Shown: positions 45,009-54,180, numbered from the stretch's first letter. The stretch: 64,000 nucleotides of DNA from Peribacillus simplex NBRC 15720 = DSM 1321 (GCF_002243645.1 NZ_CP017704.1:2023501-2087500), one strand, 5' to 3'. Notes: a model not told the origin generated them from the letters alone. A program made the numbers and translations.

Positions 45009-45539
45009 TTGAAAACTCTTGTTATCGTATCACACCCAAGTCTAGAAACATCCGTCATAAATAAGCGATGGGTAGAAGAGCTCAGGAAATATCCGGAAAA
45101 GTATATAGTACACGAATTGAATAAAGTTTACCCTGACGGAAACATTAATGCGGAAAAAGAACAGCAATTAATCGAATCGCATAGTAATCTTGTTTTACAG
45201 TTCCCTTTTTATTGGTTTAATTGTCCGCCTCTCCTAAAAAGATGGCTTGACGATGTTTTTACTTATGGTTGGGCTTATGGTTCAAATGGAGGCGATAAAT
45301 TAAAGAATCGCAAAGCTGCTTTAGCTGTATCTGCCGGAATTAACAAAGAAGATTATAGTGAAGAGGGAAGATATCGCTATACAATTGAACATTTATTATC
45401 TCCCTTTGAAACTACCTTCCTATACTGCAATGCAGATTATCGTTCATTCTTTGCGTTTTATGGTGCTGAAAATGAGCCTTCCGCAAGCGAATTGGAAAAA
45501 AGCGCACAAGATTATTTGAATTTTGTCGACAACCTTTAA
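45009..45539 (+). CDS. NAD(P)H-dependent quinone oxidoreductase, flavodoxin fold
   Basis: 176-residue protein of the NQO1/KefF/YwrO group. N-terminal VIVSHPSLETSVINKRW (about 4-20) is the FMN phosphate loop; LQFPFYWFNCPPLLKRWLDD (about 65-84) and TYGWAYG are characteristic. It reduces quinones or electrophiles with two electrons. TTG start with GGAGGAG 8 nt upstream. The HxlR regulator lies convergently downstream, and its likely operators lie in front of this gene, suggesting control by electrophile or quinone stress. Confidence 0.85.
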   Translation: MKTLVIVSHPSLETSVINKRWVEELRKYPEKYIVHELNKVYPDGNINAEKEQQLIESHSNLVLQFPFYWFNCPPLLKRWLDDVFTYGWAYGSNGGDKLKNRKAALAVSAGINKEDYSEEGRYRYTIEHLLSPFETTFLYCNADYRSFFAFYGAENEPSASELEKSAQDYLNFVDNL

Positions 45540-45554
45540 TAGGCAGTTTCATTA

Positions 45555-45590
45555 AAGAAGTATTTCCTTGTTAGGGAAATACTTCTTTTG
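45555..45590. terminator. Bidirectional terminator between reductase and HxlR genes
   Basis: AAGAAGTATTTCC (45555-45567) pairs with GGAAATACTTCTT (45575-45587). Confidence 0.85.
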
Positions 45591-45611
45591 ATTTAATCAA
45601 AATAGCTACAC

Positions 45612-45971
45612 CTACGGCTGTACAGTCTCCTGAGCTGGCAAACTGTTTTTCTCTCCCCACTCGCACATCATATTTAACAATGGAATGAGAGATAGACCAC
45701 GTTCAGATAATGAATATTCTACTTTCGGGGGTATTTGGGGAAATTCCTTGCGTATGATAAGGCCGTCTGCCTCCAACTCTTTTAACATGATGCTTAGTGT
45801 TTTAAAGGAAATGGTACCGATACTTCGCTTCAGCTGATTATGCCGCATAACCTTATTTTCAGACAGCCAATACATTATGATCATTTTATATTTGCCGCCT
45901 ATTAAGGACAAAGTATATCCAAAGCCAGTGTCATTTGGTTTCACGCCAGTCGGAACACAGGTTTCACGCAT
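45612..45971 (-). CDS. HxlR-family transcription regulator
   Basis: 119 residues with a winged helix-turn-helix: YTLSLIGGKYKMIIMYWL (about 19-36), ISFKTLSIMLKELEADGLI (about 53-71) and VEYSLSERGLSLIPLL. A cysteine near the N-terminus (RETCVPTG) is at the place where HxlR regulators such as HypR and YodB sense thiol-reactive compounds. The ATG at 45971 has AAAGGAGAG 8 nt upstream. It probably represses itself and the adjacent reductase. Confidence 0.85.
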   Translation of the reverse strand: MRETCVPTGVKPNDTGFGYTLSLIGGKYKMIIMYWLSENKVMRHNQLKRSIGTISFKTLSIMLKELEADGLIIRKEFPQIPPKVEYSLSERGLSLIPLLNMMCEWGEKNSLPAQETVQP

Positions 45972-46228
45972 AAGTTTACACTCTCCTTTAGATAAGTATA
46001 GGATATGAATGTTCATACTTTACAATAGATCATTATCAATCTTATTAAAAGGTAAAGTAAGTTCTCTATAAAAATTAACTATTGTGGTCAATGTTTATAC
46101 TCCAAAAATGAGGGAGCAAAAGGTCCTCCTGCCCCCATTTTAGCGAAAGTAAAAAGAGTTCATTATTATTAAGTAAAATGATGAAGATCCGAAACTTATA
46201 TCCATGACCCATCCCTTTAAAAAAAAGG

Positions 46229-46260
46229 AAAAATCCTGTTGCATATCCAACAGGATTTTT
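46229..46260 (-). terminator. Terminator of the S-box ABC importer operon
   Basis: AAAAATCCTGTTG pairs perfectly with CAACAGGATTTTT around CATATC. Confidence 0.9.
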
Positions 46261-46300
46261 ATCAATCTTCAAAATTCACAATTATAGGATTTCTGTCATT

Positions 46301-47305
46301 TTAGTGTTTTTGTTTGTAATAGGTTACCGCGAGCGCAAGGGCCAGCACTGTTCCTTTGACGATATCCATCGCATAATACGGAACGGACATCATGATCAGC
46401 CCATTTTGAAGGATTCCGATCAGGACTGCACCGACAAAGGTTCCAAAGGCATTCGGTTTTCCCGCTCCTAAAACGGAGGAACCAATGAAGGCTGCTGCAA
46501 CGGCGTCCATTAAATAAGGTGACCCTGAATTGATTTCTGATGTCATGACCCTTGAAGCAAGGACAATACCCCCGATTGCAGCAAATAAAGCTGAAAGCAG
46601 GTAGGCAAGGATTTTGTATTTATTGACCGATATCCCGGAAAGTCTCGCTGCTTCCTTATTTCCCCCAATAATGTACATATAACGACCGTGCTTCGTATAA
46701 GTCAAAAAGATATGTGTCGCTATCACAATGACTGCCATGATCAGGATTATCCATGGTACCTGGCCAATTTTGGCGAAAAACGGGCTGATCAGTCCTGTTG
46801 CGAATGTCCCGTCGGGCATGACCATATTTTGCGAGACCGTGGCCCCCTTGGTATAAGTAAGGGCAATTCCCTGGATAATGAACATGGTGGCCAATGTCAT
46901 CAGCATGTCGGGAATTCTCAATTTAACGATCATGAATGAATTCAAAGCCCCTACGACAAGTGAGGCACCGATCGCAGCTAATATGGCGATAAATGTATCC
47001 TGCGAAAACCAGACAAACATTGATATGACGATGGCATTGGCCAATGATGCGACGGAGCCGACGGAAAGGTCGAAGCCATCCACGCTCAGGGATATCGTAA
47101 TGCCGATCGCAATGATGGTCACGATTGAAATGGAACGCAGGATGTTGATCAGATTAGTAGTTTGAATGAAAGATGGATTGGACACGGCAAAAACTCCAAT
47201 CAGAATGATAATCGTCAATATTGTGCCGTATTTATAGAAAAAGTCGAATAGTTCCACCTTTTTCTTCGCTTTCGCTGTCTGTGTAACAGGAATGGGTATG
47301 CTCAT
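46301..47305 (-). CDS. Ribose-type ABC transporter permease
   Basis: 334-residue RbsC/XylH-like permease with about 8-10 helices. The central GFDLSVGSVASLANAIVIS (about 74-92) and YIIGGNKEAARLSGISVNKY (about 210-229) are family signatures. The ATG at 47305 is 1 nt past the ATPase stop, with AGGAGG inside the previous gene. Third gene of an importer operon led by a SAM riboswitch; substrate discussed under findings. Confidence 0.88.
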   Translation of the reverse strand: MSIPIPVTQTAKAKKKVELFDFFYKYGTILTIIILIGVFAVSNPSFIQTTNLINILRSISIVTIIAIGITISLSVDGFDLSVGSVASLANAIVISMFVWFSQDTFIAILAAIGASLVVGALNSFMIVKLRIPDMLMTLATMFIIQGIALTYTKGATVSQNMVMPDGTFATGLISPFFAKIGQVPWIILIMAVIVIATHIFLTYTKHGRYMYIIGGNKEAARLSGISVNKYKILAYLLSALFAAIGGIVLASRVMTSEINSGSPYLMDAVAAAFIGSSVLGAGKPNAFGTFVGAVLIGILQNGLIMMSVPYYAMDIVKGTVLALALAVTYYKQKH

Positions 47306-47306
47306 T

Positions 47307-48809
47307 CTATTTTCCTCCTGTTGAATAGAATAATAGTTCTTCTTCATTCGTTTTGCTCGTTTCTAATTCGATGACAGTGCTCCCGTCATATAACACATAT
47401 GTCCGGTTGGTAATGCCAATGATTTCGGAAAGCTCGGATGATGCATAAATGATCGCTTTCCCATTCCTTGCAAGCTTTGCAATCAATTCGAATATATCCT
47501 TCTTGGCTCCAACATCGACCCCTTTCGTTGGTTCATCGAATATGTATACATCCGCATCGGCCATAAGCCATTTTCCAATGGCAACTTTTTGCTGGTTACC
47601 ACCTGAAAGGTTTTCGACATTCACTTCCCCTGAAGGAGTTTTAATGCCAAGACTTGCGATCATTTCCTTCGCCTTTTTCTTTTCCGCCTTACGATCCACG
47701 AAGCTGAACGTCTTGCAGAATTTGCCGAGACTGGCTGCAGTCAAGTTCGCCGAGACTGATTCCTGAACAAGGACCCCTTCTTTCCTGCGTTCCTCAGGTA
47801 CAAGTGCCAGACCGCTTTTTACTGCTTCGTGCGGTGATTTTAAAGAAAGCTTTCGACCATTCAGGATGACTTCGCCCGCTGTGATCGAAGTATGACCGAA
47901 AAGGGTTTTACACAGCTCCGTTTTCCCAGCCCCGACCAAACCTGCCAAGCCGATTATCTCGCCAGCTTTAATATTCAGGCTAACATTTTTAACTTTCTCT
48001 GCATCTGACAATCCCTTCACTTCCAGAATAACGTCCCCAATCGAAGTATTCACTTCAGGAAACTGTTCATCCATGGTTTTCCCGAGCATGTTCTCTACCA
48101 CTTCGGTACGGGTTATGTCCTCCTTTTTTCGACACGTGACACGCTCCCCATTCCTCATTATCGTAATTTCCTCACAAATTTCAAAAATCTCAGGCAGACG
48201 ATGTGAAATGAAAATGATTCCCACGCCTTTTTGCTTTAATTCATTTACAATTCGAAAAAGTTCTGTCGTCTCCGTATGACTTAACGGAGCAGTTGGCTCG
48301 TCGAGAATCAGGAATTTGCATTCTGTCGAAACGGCTCTTGCTATCAGGACCATCTGTTTTTCAGCCAAGGTAAGGTCTCTTACCAGCTTTTTCGAAGGGA
48401 CACGAATTATCATATCTTCAAGAATATAAGCGGCTTGGTTGTGCAGCTCTTTCCATTGGATTCTCTGTTTTTTCCCCATGTTTTGGACCATATCATTCAA
48501 CATTACATTTTCCCCAACCGTTAAATAAGGGATGAGGGCGGTATCCACTTCCTGATAAACAATTTGAATGCCTTGCTCCTGAGCCGCTTTTGGCGAGCGG
48601 ATATCCCACTTCATCCCATCAATAAAAATGTCACCTGAATAATGAACATGGGCTCCCGATAAAACTTTCATTAACGTCGATTTCCCTGCTCCGTTTGCAC
48701 CGACCAATGCGTGGGCTGTTCCTGATTGTACGGAAAAATCAACTTCACTCAGCGCCTTTACCCCCGGAAATTCAATCGAAATCTTCTTCATTTCTAATTG
48801 CGTGCCCAT
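47307..48809 (-). CDS. Ribose-type ABC transporter ATPase (double ATPase, RbsA/MglA-like)
   Basis: About 500 residues with two fused ATPase domains. The first has Walker A GANGAGKSTLMKVL, a signature-like LTLAEKQMV and Walker B CKFLILDEPTAPL. The second has the usual altered Walker A GLVGAGKTELCKTL, signature LSGGNQQKVAIGKWL and VYIFDEPTKGVD. The ATG at 48809 lies 7 nt after AAGGAGG. It sits between the binding-protein and permease genes. Confidence 0.9.
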   Translation of the reverse strand: MGTQLEMKKISIEFPGVKALSEVDFSVQSGTAHALVGANGAGKSTLMKVLSGAHVHYSGDIFIDGMKWDIRSPKAAQEQGIQIVYQEVDTALIPYLTVGENVMLNDMVQNMGKKQRIQWKELHNQAAYILEDMIIRVPSKKLVRDLTLAEKQMVLIARAVSTECKFLILDEPTAPLSHTETTELFRIVNELKQKGVGIIFISHRLPEIFEICEEITIMRNGERVTCRKKEDITRTEVVENMLGKTMDEQFPEVNTSIGDVILEVKGLSDAEKVKNVSLNIKAGEIIGLAGLVGAGKTELCKTLFGHTSITAGEVILNGRKLSLKSPHEAVKSGLALVPEERRKEGVLVQESVSANLTAASLGKFCKTFSFVDRKAEKKKAKEMIASLGIKTPSGEVNVENLSGGNQQKVAIGKWLMADADVYIFDEPTKGVDVGAKKDIFELIAKLARNGKAIIYASSELSEIIGITNRTYVLYDGSTVIELETSKTNEEELLFYSTGGK

Positions 48810-48865
48810 GTCCATTCCTCCTTATTGAACAGACACTCCCTTCACTGGAAAGAGAGTGTCTCTTT

Positions 48866-49978
48866 TTACTTTTTATAATGATCTTTCAAAACCTTCATCC
48901 AATCTTCTTCAAATTCCGTCGATACACCCCAGCCTTCGACAATACCAGACAGGTTTGCCATGTTTACCGCTTCTTTTGAAGCTTGGATTTGCTTTTGTGA
49001 AATAAGTGATGCCTCCAGGTCATATGTTTGCGGCGTTTCTTCGCCCGCTAATTTTTTAGCCAATATCCTCATATTCACTGCACCGATCAACTTGGGATCG
49101 ACTGCTGCCGTGTAGGACCACGAGCTATCAGCTGATTGGATTTCCTGGAGATCTGCATTAGATACATCAATTCCATATATCTTCACTTCATCTCGGCCCG
49201 CTTCTTTAATCGCCCGGGCTGCACCGATTGCAAAGGCATCCCATGTTGCGAAAATGGCATCCAATTTACCTTTAGGGTACTTATTCAGCATTGCGGCTAC
49301 AGCATTTTGTGTCTGAACCGAAGTATCAGCAGATGCCACTCCGAATCTTTCTACTTCTTTAATTCCAGGATTTTCTTTTAATTTTTCCTGATAGACTGCA
49401 TTTCTTCTTACCATTGGAGGAAAACCGTCCACCCAAAGATATGCAATTGCCGCTTCACCTTTCTGTTCTTTTATCAGTTTATCAAAAGCCAGTGTTGCCA
49501 ACGCTTCATCATCTTGTGAAGTTAATGTCACGCCTTTTATTTTAGATAGATCGCTTATTGAATCGAATGTGACAACGCTTTTCCCTGCATCAACCAACTT
49601 TTGAACGTCATTCACAGTTGCTGCATCATCACCATGGGAAATGATATAGCCGTCGTAATCTTCCTCCAAAGCCTGCGCTATCGCATCATGGAATTTAGCC
49701 GTATCTCCATTTGCTGTATACGTATCCACTTGAAATCCCAGTGCTTCTCCCTCTTCTTTTGCCCCCGCCAGGTATTGGGCCGTATGATCATCACCGCCAA
49801 TTTTACGGATCACTTTGATTCTGGCTCCATCCCCATCAGCAAATCTTTCCGGGACATTTTCAAATGATACTTTTTCTTCTTTCTTCGATTCTGTGGAACT
49901 CTGCCCTGTAGAGCAACCCGTTAAAAGCAATGCCGAAGCGATGGCTGAAATGAATATCCCTTTAATAGACCTTCTCAT
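48866..49978 (-). CDS. Sugar-type substrate-binding lipoprotein (Peripla_BP type 1)
   Basis: 370-residue lipid-anchored binding protein. Lipobox LLTGC at about residue 22. The ribose-binding-like fold begins RIKVIRKIGGDDHTAQYLAG (about 52-71), with HDAIAQALEEDYDGYIISHG (about 96-115), LDAIFATWDAFAIGAARAI and IYGIDVSNADLQ. The ATG at 49978 follows GGAGGG. First gene after the SAM riboswitch. The family normally binds ribose, galactose, AI-2 or nucleoside-like sugars. Confidence 0.88.
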   Translation of the reverse strand: MRRSIKGIFISAIASALLLTGCSTGQSSTESKKEEKVSFENVPERFADGDGARIKVIRKIGGDDHTAQYLAGAKEEGEALGFQVDTYTANGDTAKFHDAIAQALEEDYDGYIISHGDDAATVNDVQKLVDAGKSVVTFDSISDLSKIKGVTLTSQDDEALATLAFDKLIKEQKGEAAIAYLWVDGFPPMVRRNAVYQEKLKENPGIKEVERFGVASADTSVQTQNAVAAMLNKYPKGKLDAIFATWDAFAIGAARAIKEAGRDEVKIYGIDVSNADLQEIQSADSSWSYTAAVDPKLIGAVNMRILAKKLAGEETPQTYDLEASLISQKQIQASKEAVNMANLSGIVEGWGVSTEFEEDWMKVLKDHYKK

Positions 49979-50042
49979 CTTGTTTCCCTCCATGTTTTCT
50001 TATTAGTCTTATCAGTTAAGTTGGTGTAAATCCCAAAATAAA

Positions 50043-50066
50043 AACCTCTCTAATATAGAGAGGTTT
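50043..50066 (-). terminator. Riboswitch-controlled terminator
   Basis: AACCTCTCTA (50043-50052) pairs with TAGAGAGGTT (50056-50065); on the minus strand a T-rich run follows. It lies between the S-box aptamer and the binding-protein gene. Confidence 0.85.
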
Positions 50067-50093
50067 AATCGGCTGTTTTGCAGACTTGTCCCT

Positions 50094-50199
50094 CTCTTAT
50101 CTGTCAAAACATTTCTGTTTTGCAGGATTTAGCACCAATTCCTAATGGAACGGTTGCTGGGCATCTTAGGGCCAGTCCCTCCGCCACTCTTGATAAGAG
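50094..50199 (-). promoter_or_regulatory. SAM-I riboswitch (S-box)
   Basis: On the minus strand CTCTTATC opens P1 and GATAAGAG closes it. Between lie the conserved GGCGGAGGGACTGGCCC, ATGCCCAGCAACC and GGTGCTAAATCC segments of the S-box. A possible promoter TTGACT/TATAAA lies at about 50260-50233. High SAM should favour termination at 50066-50043. Confidence 0.95.
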
Positions 50200-50294
50200 A
50201 TATATTGTGTTACGTTTTCGTAATTAACACTTTATAGGGATATAGTCGTAAAGTCAATAGATTTTTGAATATTTGAAATGTTCCCCGTTATTTT

Positions 50295-53036
50295 TTATTT
50301 TCTTTGAAGCTGGGCTAGACGCTTTTTCTCAATTTTTTCAAGCCTCTCCAACTGTCTTAATTTCACTTCGAACAAAGTGATCGGGTCACGGTAAACTTCC
50401 GGATTTTCTTTCATATGCTCCAATGCAGCCTGGTAGTCTTTTATTTCAGTCTGCGTTTGCTCTATCGTTTTTTGAAGTAAGGCAAATGAACTGCGATAGA
50501 AAAGTGAAATGTCCCGATCCAAAGATTTTTCAAACAATCCAAATTGGGTAAGGAAACGTTCCGTGATCATTTCGGCAACATCCAGGTAATCTTCACTTTC
50601 CAGGTATTTCTTATAACGATTGTACATATTGGCTTTATTTTGCGGTATCGCCCCAAACAGCTTTCCTGCTCCTTTAAGCAGCAATTGTGATGGAGTCCTG
50701 CGCAAAAGGATATTAACGTCATCGATGCGGATACTGCTTGTCATCCGATCGGCATCACGACGCCAGTCATCCAATACTCTGAAGTCACCTGCAAGCGTAA
50801 TTCGTTCTTCTTTGTATAATTCATTGAAACCAGCACTCATCTCATCCATAAATTGTTGGCTTTGTGCGAATTCCATTTGGGAACTGGCAATCCAATCTTG
50901 AAGAGAACGGTAATACTGCGGCATGATTTTATCAGATATGAATGCTTGGATCCGCTCATTCATTTCCTGGTTTAACTGTATATGGACCTGACTGAAATCA
51001 CTGCTCTCCGTTAACGATTTAGAACAATCCCTCAGTAATTCAGGAATTTTGGAATAAAGTTGATTTTTCACTTCATCTTTAAGCGAACGATATGACCTTA
51101 TGATATTCTCACTTTTTTCTTTTTCCAAATCAGCCAGTTGATTGACCGCTCCATTCAGTTTGATTTCCATCTGTTCATTCCAAGAAATGGAGTGCTCACA
51201 TTTACGCTCATTAGCTGCCCGTTTTTCTAACAGGTTAGATAATGTTTTACGGATGAAAGCAAGGATTTTTTCAGACCTTCTTTCTTTCCAATTATCATCT
51301 TGATAATTCGATTGAAGGAAAACTGAAAGGTCCTTCAATTGCTGCTTGCTGTCATAAAGTTTGGAGAAGGCGAATACTTTCGCATTCGGGAAGTATGCAT
51401 TCACTTTATCCCATGTTTCGTCTTCCATTCGAACTGCGACTTGATCACTGTATATCGTATCCATTTTATTTAATAAGAAATGAATCGGAAGTTTCGGGGC
51501 CATCATTTGAATTTCCAATAACAGGTCCCGTTCACTTCCGGTGAATGGCGCCCGGGCATCTAGAACGAACATCAGGCCATCACTGCCATGCAAATAGCTT
51601 TGGAAGTCGGATTCCACGCTTATTTCGCCATTGAACCCCGGTGTATCCAATAATCGCAGACGATTATTTCTGAGGTAGTCACTAATAAGGGTAACATCGA
51701 CAATCGTCCCGCGCTGACGGCGTGTTTCATCCAATTCAGTTAACTCCATGACAGCTTTGCGATCTGTATCGGTAATTTCGAGGATTTCCAAGTCATCCCC
51801 GTCTTTGACACTTACTAGGGACGAATGATCTTCGGCAGCAATACTCTCCCCAACAATTGACTGAATAAAGGATGTCTTGCCATTTCCTGTACTTCCCACA
51901 AGTAGAAGATTGAAATTTTCGGTATCCTTAAGCCCCTCGACCATCCAATTAAGCTTATTGCCAACCCTTAAATCATTCTCATCAGCCCACTGGATAATGG
52001 AATTGAATAGTTTTTCCCCCGCTTCCAGTCCGCCTCCCAATTTAGGGGATTTCGCCAACAGACTTTCTGCATCCTGAATGACCAGCGCATTGATCGTATC
52101 CGGGAAGATTTCATTCCAGGACAACGTGGATGCCGCTGCAAACAGCGATAGCTCCCCATCTGCGATTTTGAGCCAGTTTTCCAGCAACCTTGGCACGACC
52201 GGACTTAAATCTTTGATTAGGTGCGTTCCTTCTAACAGACCTGCATATGCATCCCTGTAATAGACGGAAAGCTCATCCCATACATCCGCATGGTTTAATT
52301 CGATGGTATCTATCAAGTTATTAATCACTCTTAGCCATTCGAAATAAGAATCCGTATATTTATAATTTTTCCACAGGGCAACCGTCACCTTTTCGAAACG
52401 TTCCTGGTCGAGAGTGTATAGCGAACCAAGGACAGTTGAAAAATAATCCGGATCCATCGATTGGGCTACACCCTGCTGGATATACGTTTTCAGCACATCG
52501 AACCAGCCCATTGATTCTGTACGGATACTTTCATTCGCCGCTAATTCCACCGCACTGTTCCAATCCTTTTGTTCTTCAAAAAAGGCACGTGCGATTTCCG
52601 TGACATTCGGGTAGTCCGGCTGAAACTCGACTGCTTCTTTCACGACTTTGGAAGCCAGGTCATTTCTCGTTTCCACTATGTACAGGGAAAAAAGTTGTAA
52701 AAGAACCTCTGTTTTCAAGACCGATTCATTCGTATCGACGGATTTATAGATATCCTCTGCGGTTGAATACATTTCCAGTTCAAAATAAGCATCAGCGATG
52801 TTTTTCTTCGCCCATGAACCAAGTTCCCCTTCTATGTTTTCCCATTTAAAAATGGCTGCTTCATAGTCATGATGCTGAAAATATACTTCTCCTTGAGCAA
52901 ATCGAATTGCGGTTAAATCCGCTCTTTCCTTTTTTTGTTCCACGAGAAACATTTCACCCAAAGCTTGAATGGGGTGCTTCCTTGTATCCTCAATCATCGT
53001 TTCATAATATTTTTTTCCGATCAGCCGTTCGTCCAT
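50295..53036 (-). CDS. TPR-dynamin family GTPase
   Basis: About 913 residues. The first 370 are helical and TPR-like (VYFQHHDYEAAIFKWENIE, NIADAYFELEMYSTAEDIYK). A dynamin-type GTPase domain follows: G1 GSTGNGKTS (about 381-389), RRQRGTIVD with the switch I threonine (about 440), G3 DTPG (464-467), G4 NKMD (523-526). The C-terminal 380 residues are largely helical with coiled coil, and a hydrophobic patch TPSQLLLKGAGKLFG could be the membrane-contact region. The ATG at 53036 follows GGGGGA. Bacterial dynamins remodel or protect membranes; the TPR fusion suggests a protein partner. It is monocistronic. Confidence 0.8.
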   Translation of the reverse strand: MDERLIGKKYYETMIEDTRKHPIQALGEMFLVEQKKERADLTAIRFAQGEVYFQHHDYEAAIFKWENIEGELGSWAKKNIADAYFELEMYSTAEDIYKSVDTNESVLKTEVLLQLFSLYIVETRNDLASKVVKEAVEFQPDYPNVTEIARAFFEEQKDWNSAVELAANESIRTESMGWFDVLKTYIQQGVAQSMDPDYFSTVLGSLYTLDQERFEKVTVALWKNYKYTDSYFEWLRVINNLIDTIELNHADVWDELSVYYRDAYAGLLEGTHLIKDLSPVVPRLLENWLKIADGELSLFAAASTLSWNEIFPDTINALVIQDAESLLAKSPKLGGGLEAGEKLFNSIIQWADENDLRVGNKLNWMVEGLKDTENFNLLLVGSTGNGKTSFIQSIVGESIAAEDHSSLVSVKDGDDLEILEITDTDRKAVMELTELDETRRQRGTIVDVTLISDYLRNNRLRLLDTPGFNGEISVESDFQSYLHGSDGLMFVLDARAPFTGSERDLLLEIQMMAPKLPIHFLLNKMDTIYSDQVAVRMEDETWDKVNAYFPNAKVFAFSKLYDSKQQLKDLSVFLQSNYQDDNWKERRSEKILAFIRKTLSNLLEKRAANERKCEHSISWNEQMEIKLNGAVNQLADLEKEKSENIIRSYRSLKDEVKNQLYSKIPELLRDCSKSLTESSDFSQVHIQLNQEMNERIQAFISDKIMPQYYRSLQDWIASSQMEFAQSQQFMDEMSAGFNELYKEERITLAGDFRVLDDWRRDADRMTSSIRIDDVNILLRRTPSQLLLKGAGKLFGAIPQNKANMYNRYKKYLESEDYLDVAEMITERFLTQFGLFEKSLDRDISLFYRSSFALLQKTIEQTQTEIKDYQAALEHMKENPEVYRDPITLFEVKLRQLERLEKIEKKRLAQLQRK

Positions 53037-53060
53037 CTTTATTCCCCCGATATATTTCAT

Positions 53061-53450
53061 ATTTTCAATTAAAGGATAATCACTGATTCTATAAGCCTTC
53101 TAGTAGACCTAACATTCAATTTATAGGTTCCTTTAGTTAAAAAATTATTTACAAAACCCTAAAATATTATTTTAGCAAAACAATATGGTAACAACATGTC
53201 ACCACTCTTACAATTTTAAAACAGAAACAAATGGAAATGTAATGTTTTTAATAAACCGATACAAAGATGTCATTTCCATATTCGAGAAAATATGTTTTTT
53301 CTAGTTTTACCACATATCAGATAGAGGTGAGCGAACCATTTTTTATACCTCTAAATTACCAGAAGCCCAGCCCTTCAACTACCTATAAACGAGTATAAAA
53401 ACAAAATTACTCTGCCTCGTCCATTACTAAATCCCCATTTTTGCGTTCAT
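53061..53450. other. AT-rich intergenic region upstream of the dynamin-like gene
   Basis: About 390 bp with no reading frame supported by a ribosome binding site. It presumably holds the promoter of the GTPase gene. Confidence 0.4.
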
Positions 53451-53452
53451 AT

Positions 53453-53490
53453 AAAAAAGCAGTACCCTCATTCATGAAAGGTAACTGCTC
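53453..53490 (-). terminator. Terminator after the small basic protein gene
   Basis: On the minus strand AGCAGT-T-ACC pairs with GGT-ACTGCT and continues with T6. Confidence 0.75.
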
Positions 53491-53533
53491 TCTGATAAGC
53501 TCCGAACAGTCGTTGTCCTTTGACAAATTAGGA

Positions 53534-53707
53534 TTATACCCCTGTACGCTTACGTTGGTTATTCGGCTTTTTGGTCAACTGGCTTTTAAGCTGTTTCGTT
53601 TTCTTCACAACGCCTGTTTCCAGTTTATCTTTACTTGATCCTGCTTGCTTTTGAGCCAGTTTTTGTTTGACTGCATCCGCCAGGCTTAATTTTTTATTTT
53701 CAGACAT
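53534..53707 (-). CDS. Small basic protein (57 aa), unknown function
   Basis: The minus strand holds a 58-codon frame starting at an ATG (53707) with AAAGGAG 8 nt upstream. It begins MSENKKLSLADAVKQKLAQK and ends TKKPNNQRKRTGV. The protein is highly charged, lysine-rich and probably disordered, with a helical N-terminus. Its own terminator follows. I do not recognise the family; the composition recalls small nucleic-acid-associated or spore proteins. Confidence 0.65.
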   Translation of the reverse strand: MSENKKLSLADAVKQKLAQKQAGSSKDKLETGVVKKTKQLKSQLTKKPNNQRKRTGV

Positions 53708-53873
53708 ACTGTTGTCTCCTTTAGTGTTCTGCCTTCTATTATAATATAGTTGCGATTAGAAAGATAATAGGGAGTAATATCCTATTCTTTTTCAAAAAAC
53801 ACTCTTGATAAAGGAAGTTTCGCCAACTAGGGACTAATTTCCTGCTCCTTTAAAAGGATTAATGATAAAATAT

Positions 53874-53902
53874 GTTGACTTCATAATCAGAATTTGCTAA
53901 AT
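53874..53902 (+). promoter_or_regulatory. Sigma-A promoter of the T-box leader
   Basis: TTGACT and TAAATT 17 nt apart, upstream of the T-box stem I. Confidence 0.5.
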
Positions 53903-53925
53903 TGTCTTTATATTATAAAATCTAT

Positions 53926-54180
53926 GAAGAGAACGAGTAAGATGAGAACCCTGTTCCACAGAGAGTCGACATGTGGTGGAAGTCGATGTCCAAGGCCTAT
54001 CCGAAAATCATCTCTGAGATGCAAAGCTGAAAATGCAGTAGGCTTTGACGGGTTTCCGCCGTTACAATGGATCACGTATGAATTCGTACGTTGACTGAGT
54101 GCCGCAGCTTCTTTGAAGTGCGGAATATGGGTGGTAACGCGAGCACAAACTCGTCCCTGATTTTCAGGGGCGAGTTTTTT
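53926..54180 (+). promoter_or_regulatory. T-box leader, isoleucine specifier (AUC)
   Basis: Stem I opens with AGAGAACGAGTAAGATGAG and closes with GAAAATCATCTCT. AGAGA pairs with TCTCT, placing ATC (54007-54009) followed by A in the specifier loop, an isoleucine codon. The T-box sequence is TGGGTGGTAACGCG (54128-54141). The terminator AACTCGTCCCTGA/TCAGGGGCGAGTT (54148-54176) ends in T6. The downstream gene is a branched-chain amino acid carrier, which fits. Confidence 0.88.

Noticed and set aside
46075..46272. 65-codon minus-strand frame
   Set aside because: It overlaps the importer operon terminator and lacks a ribosome binding site.
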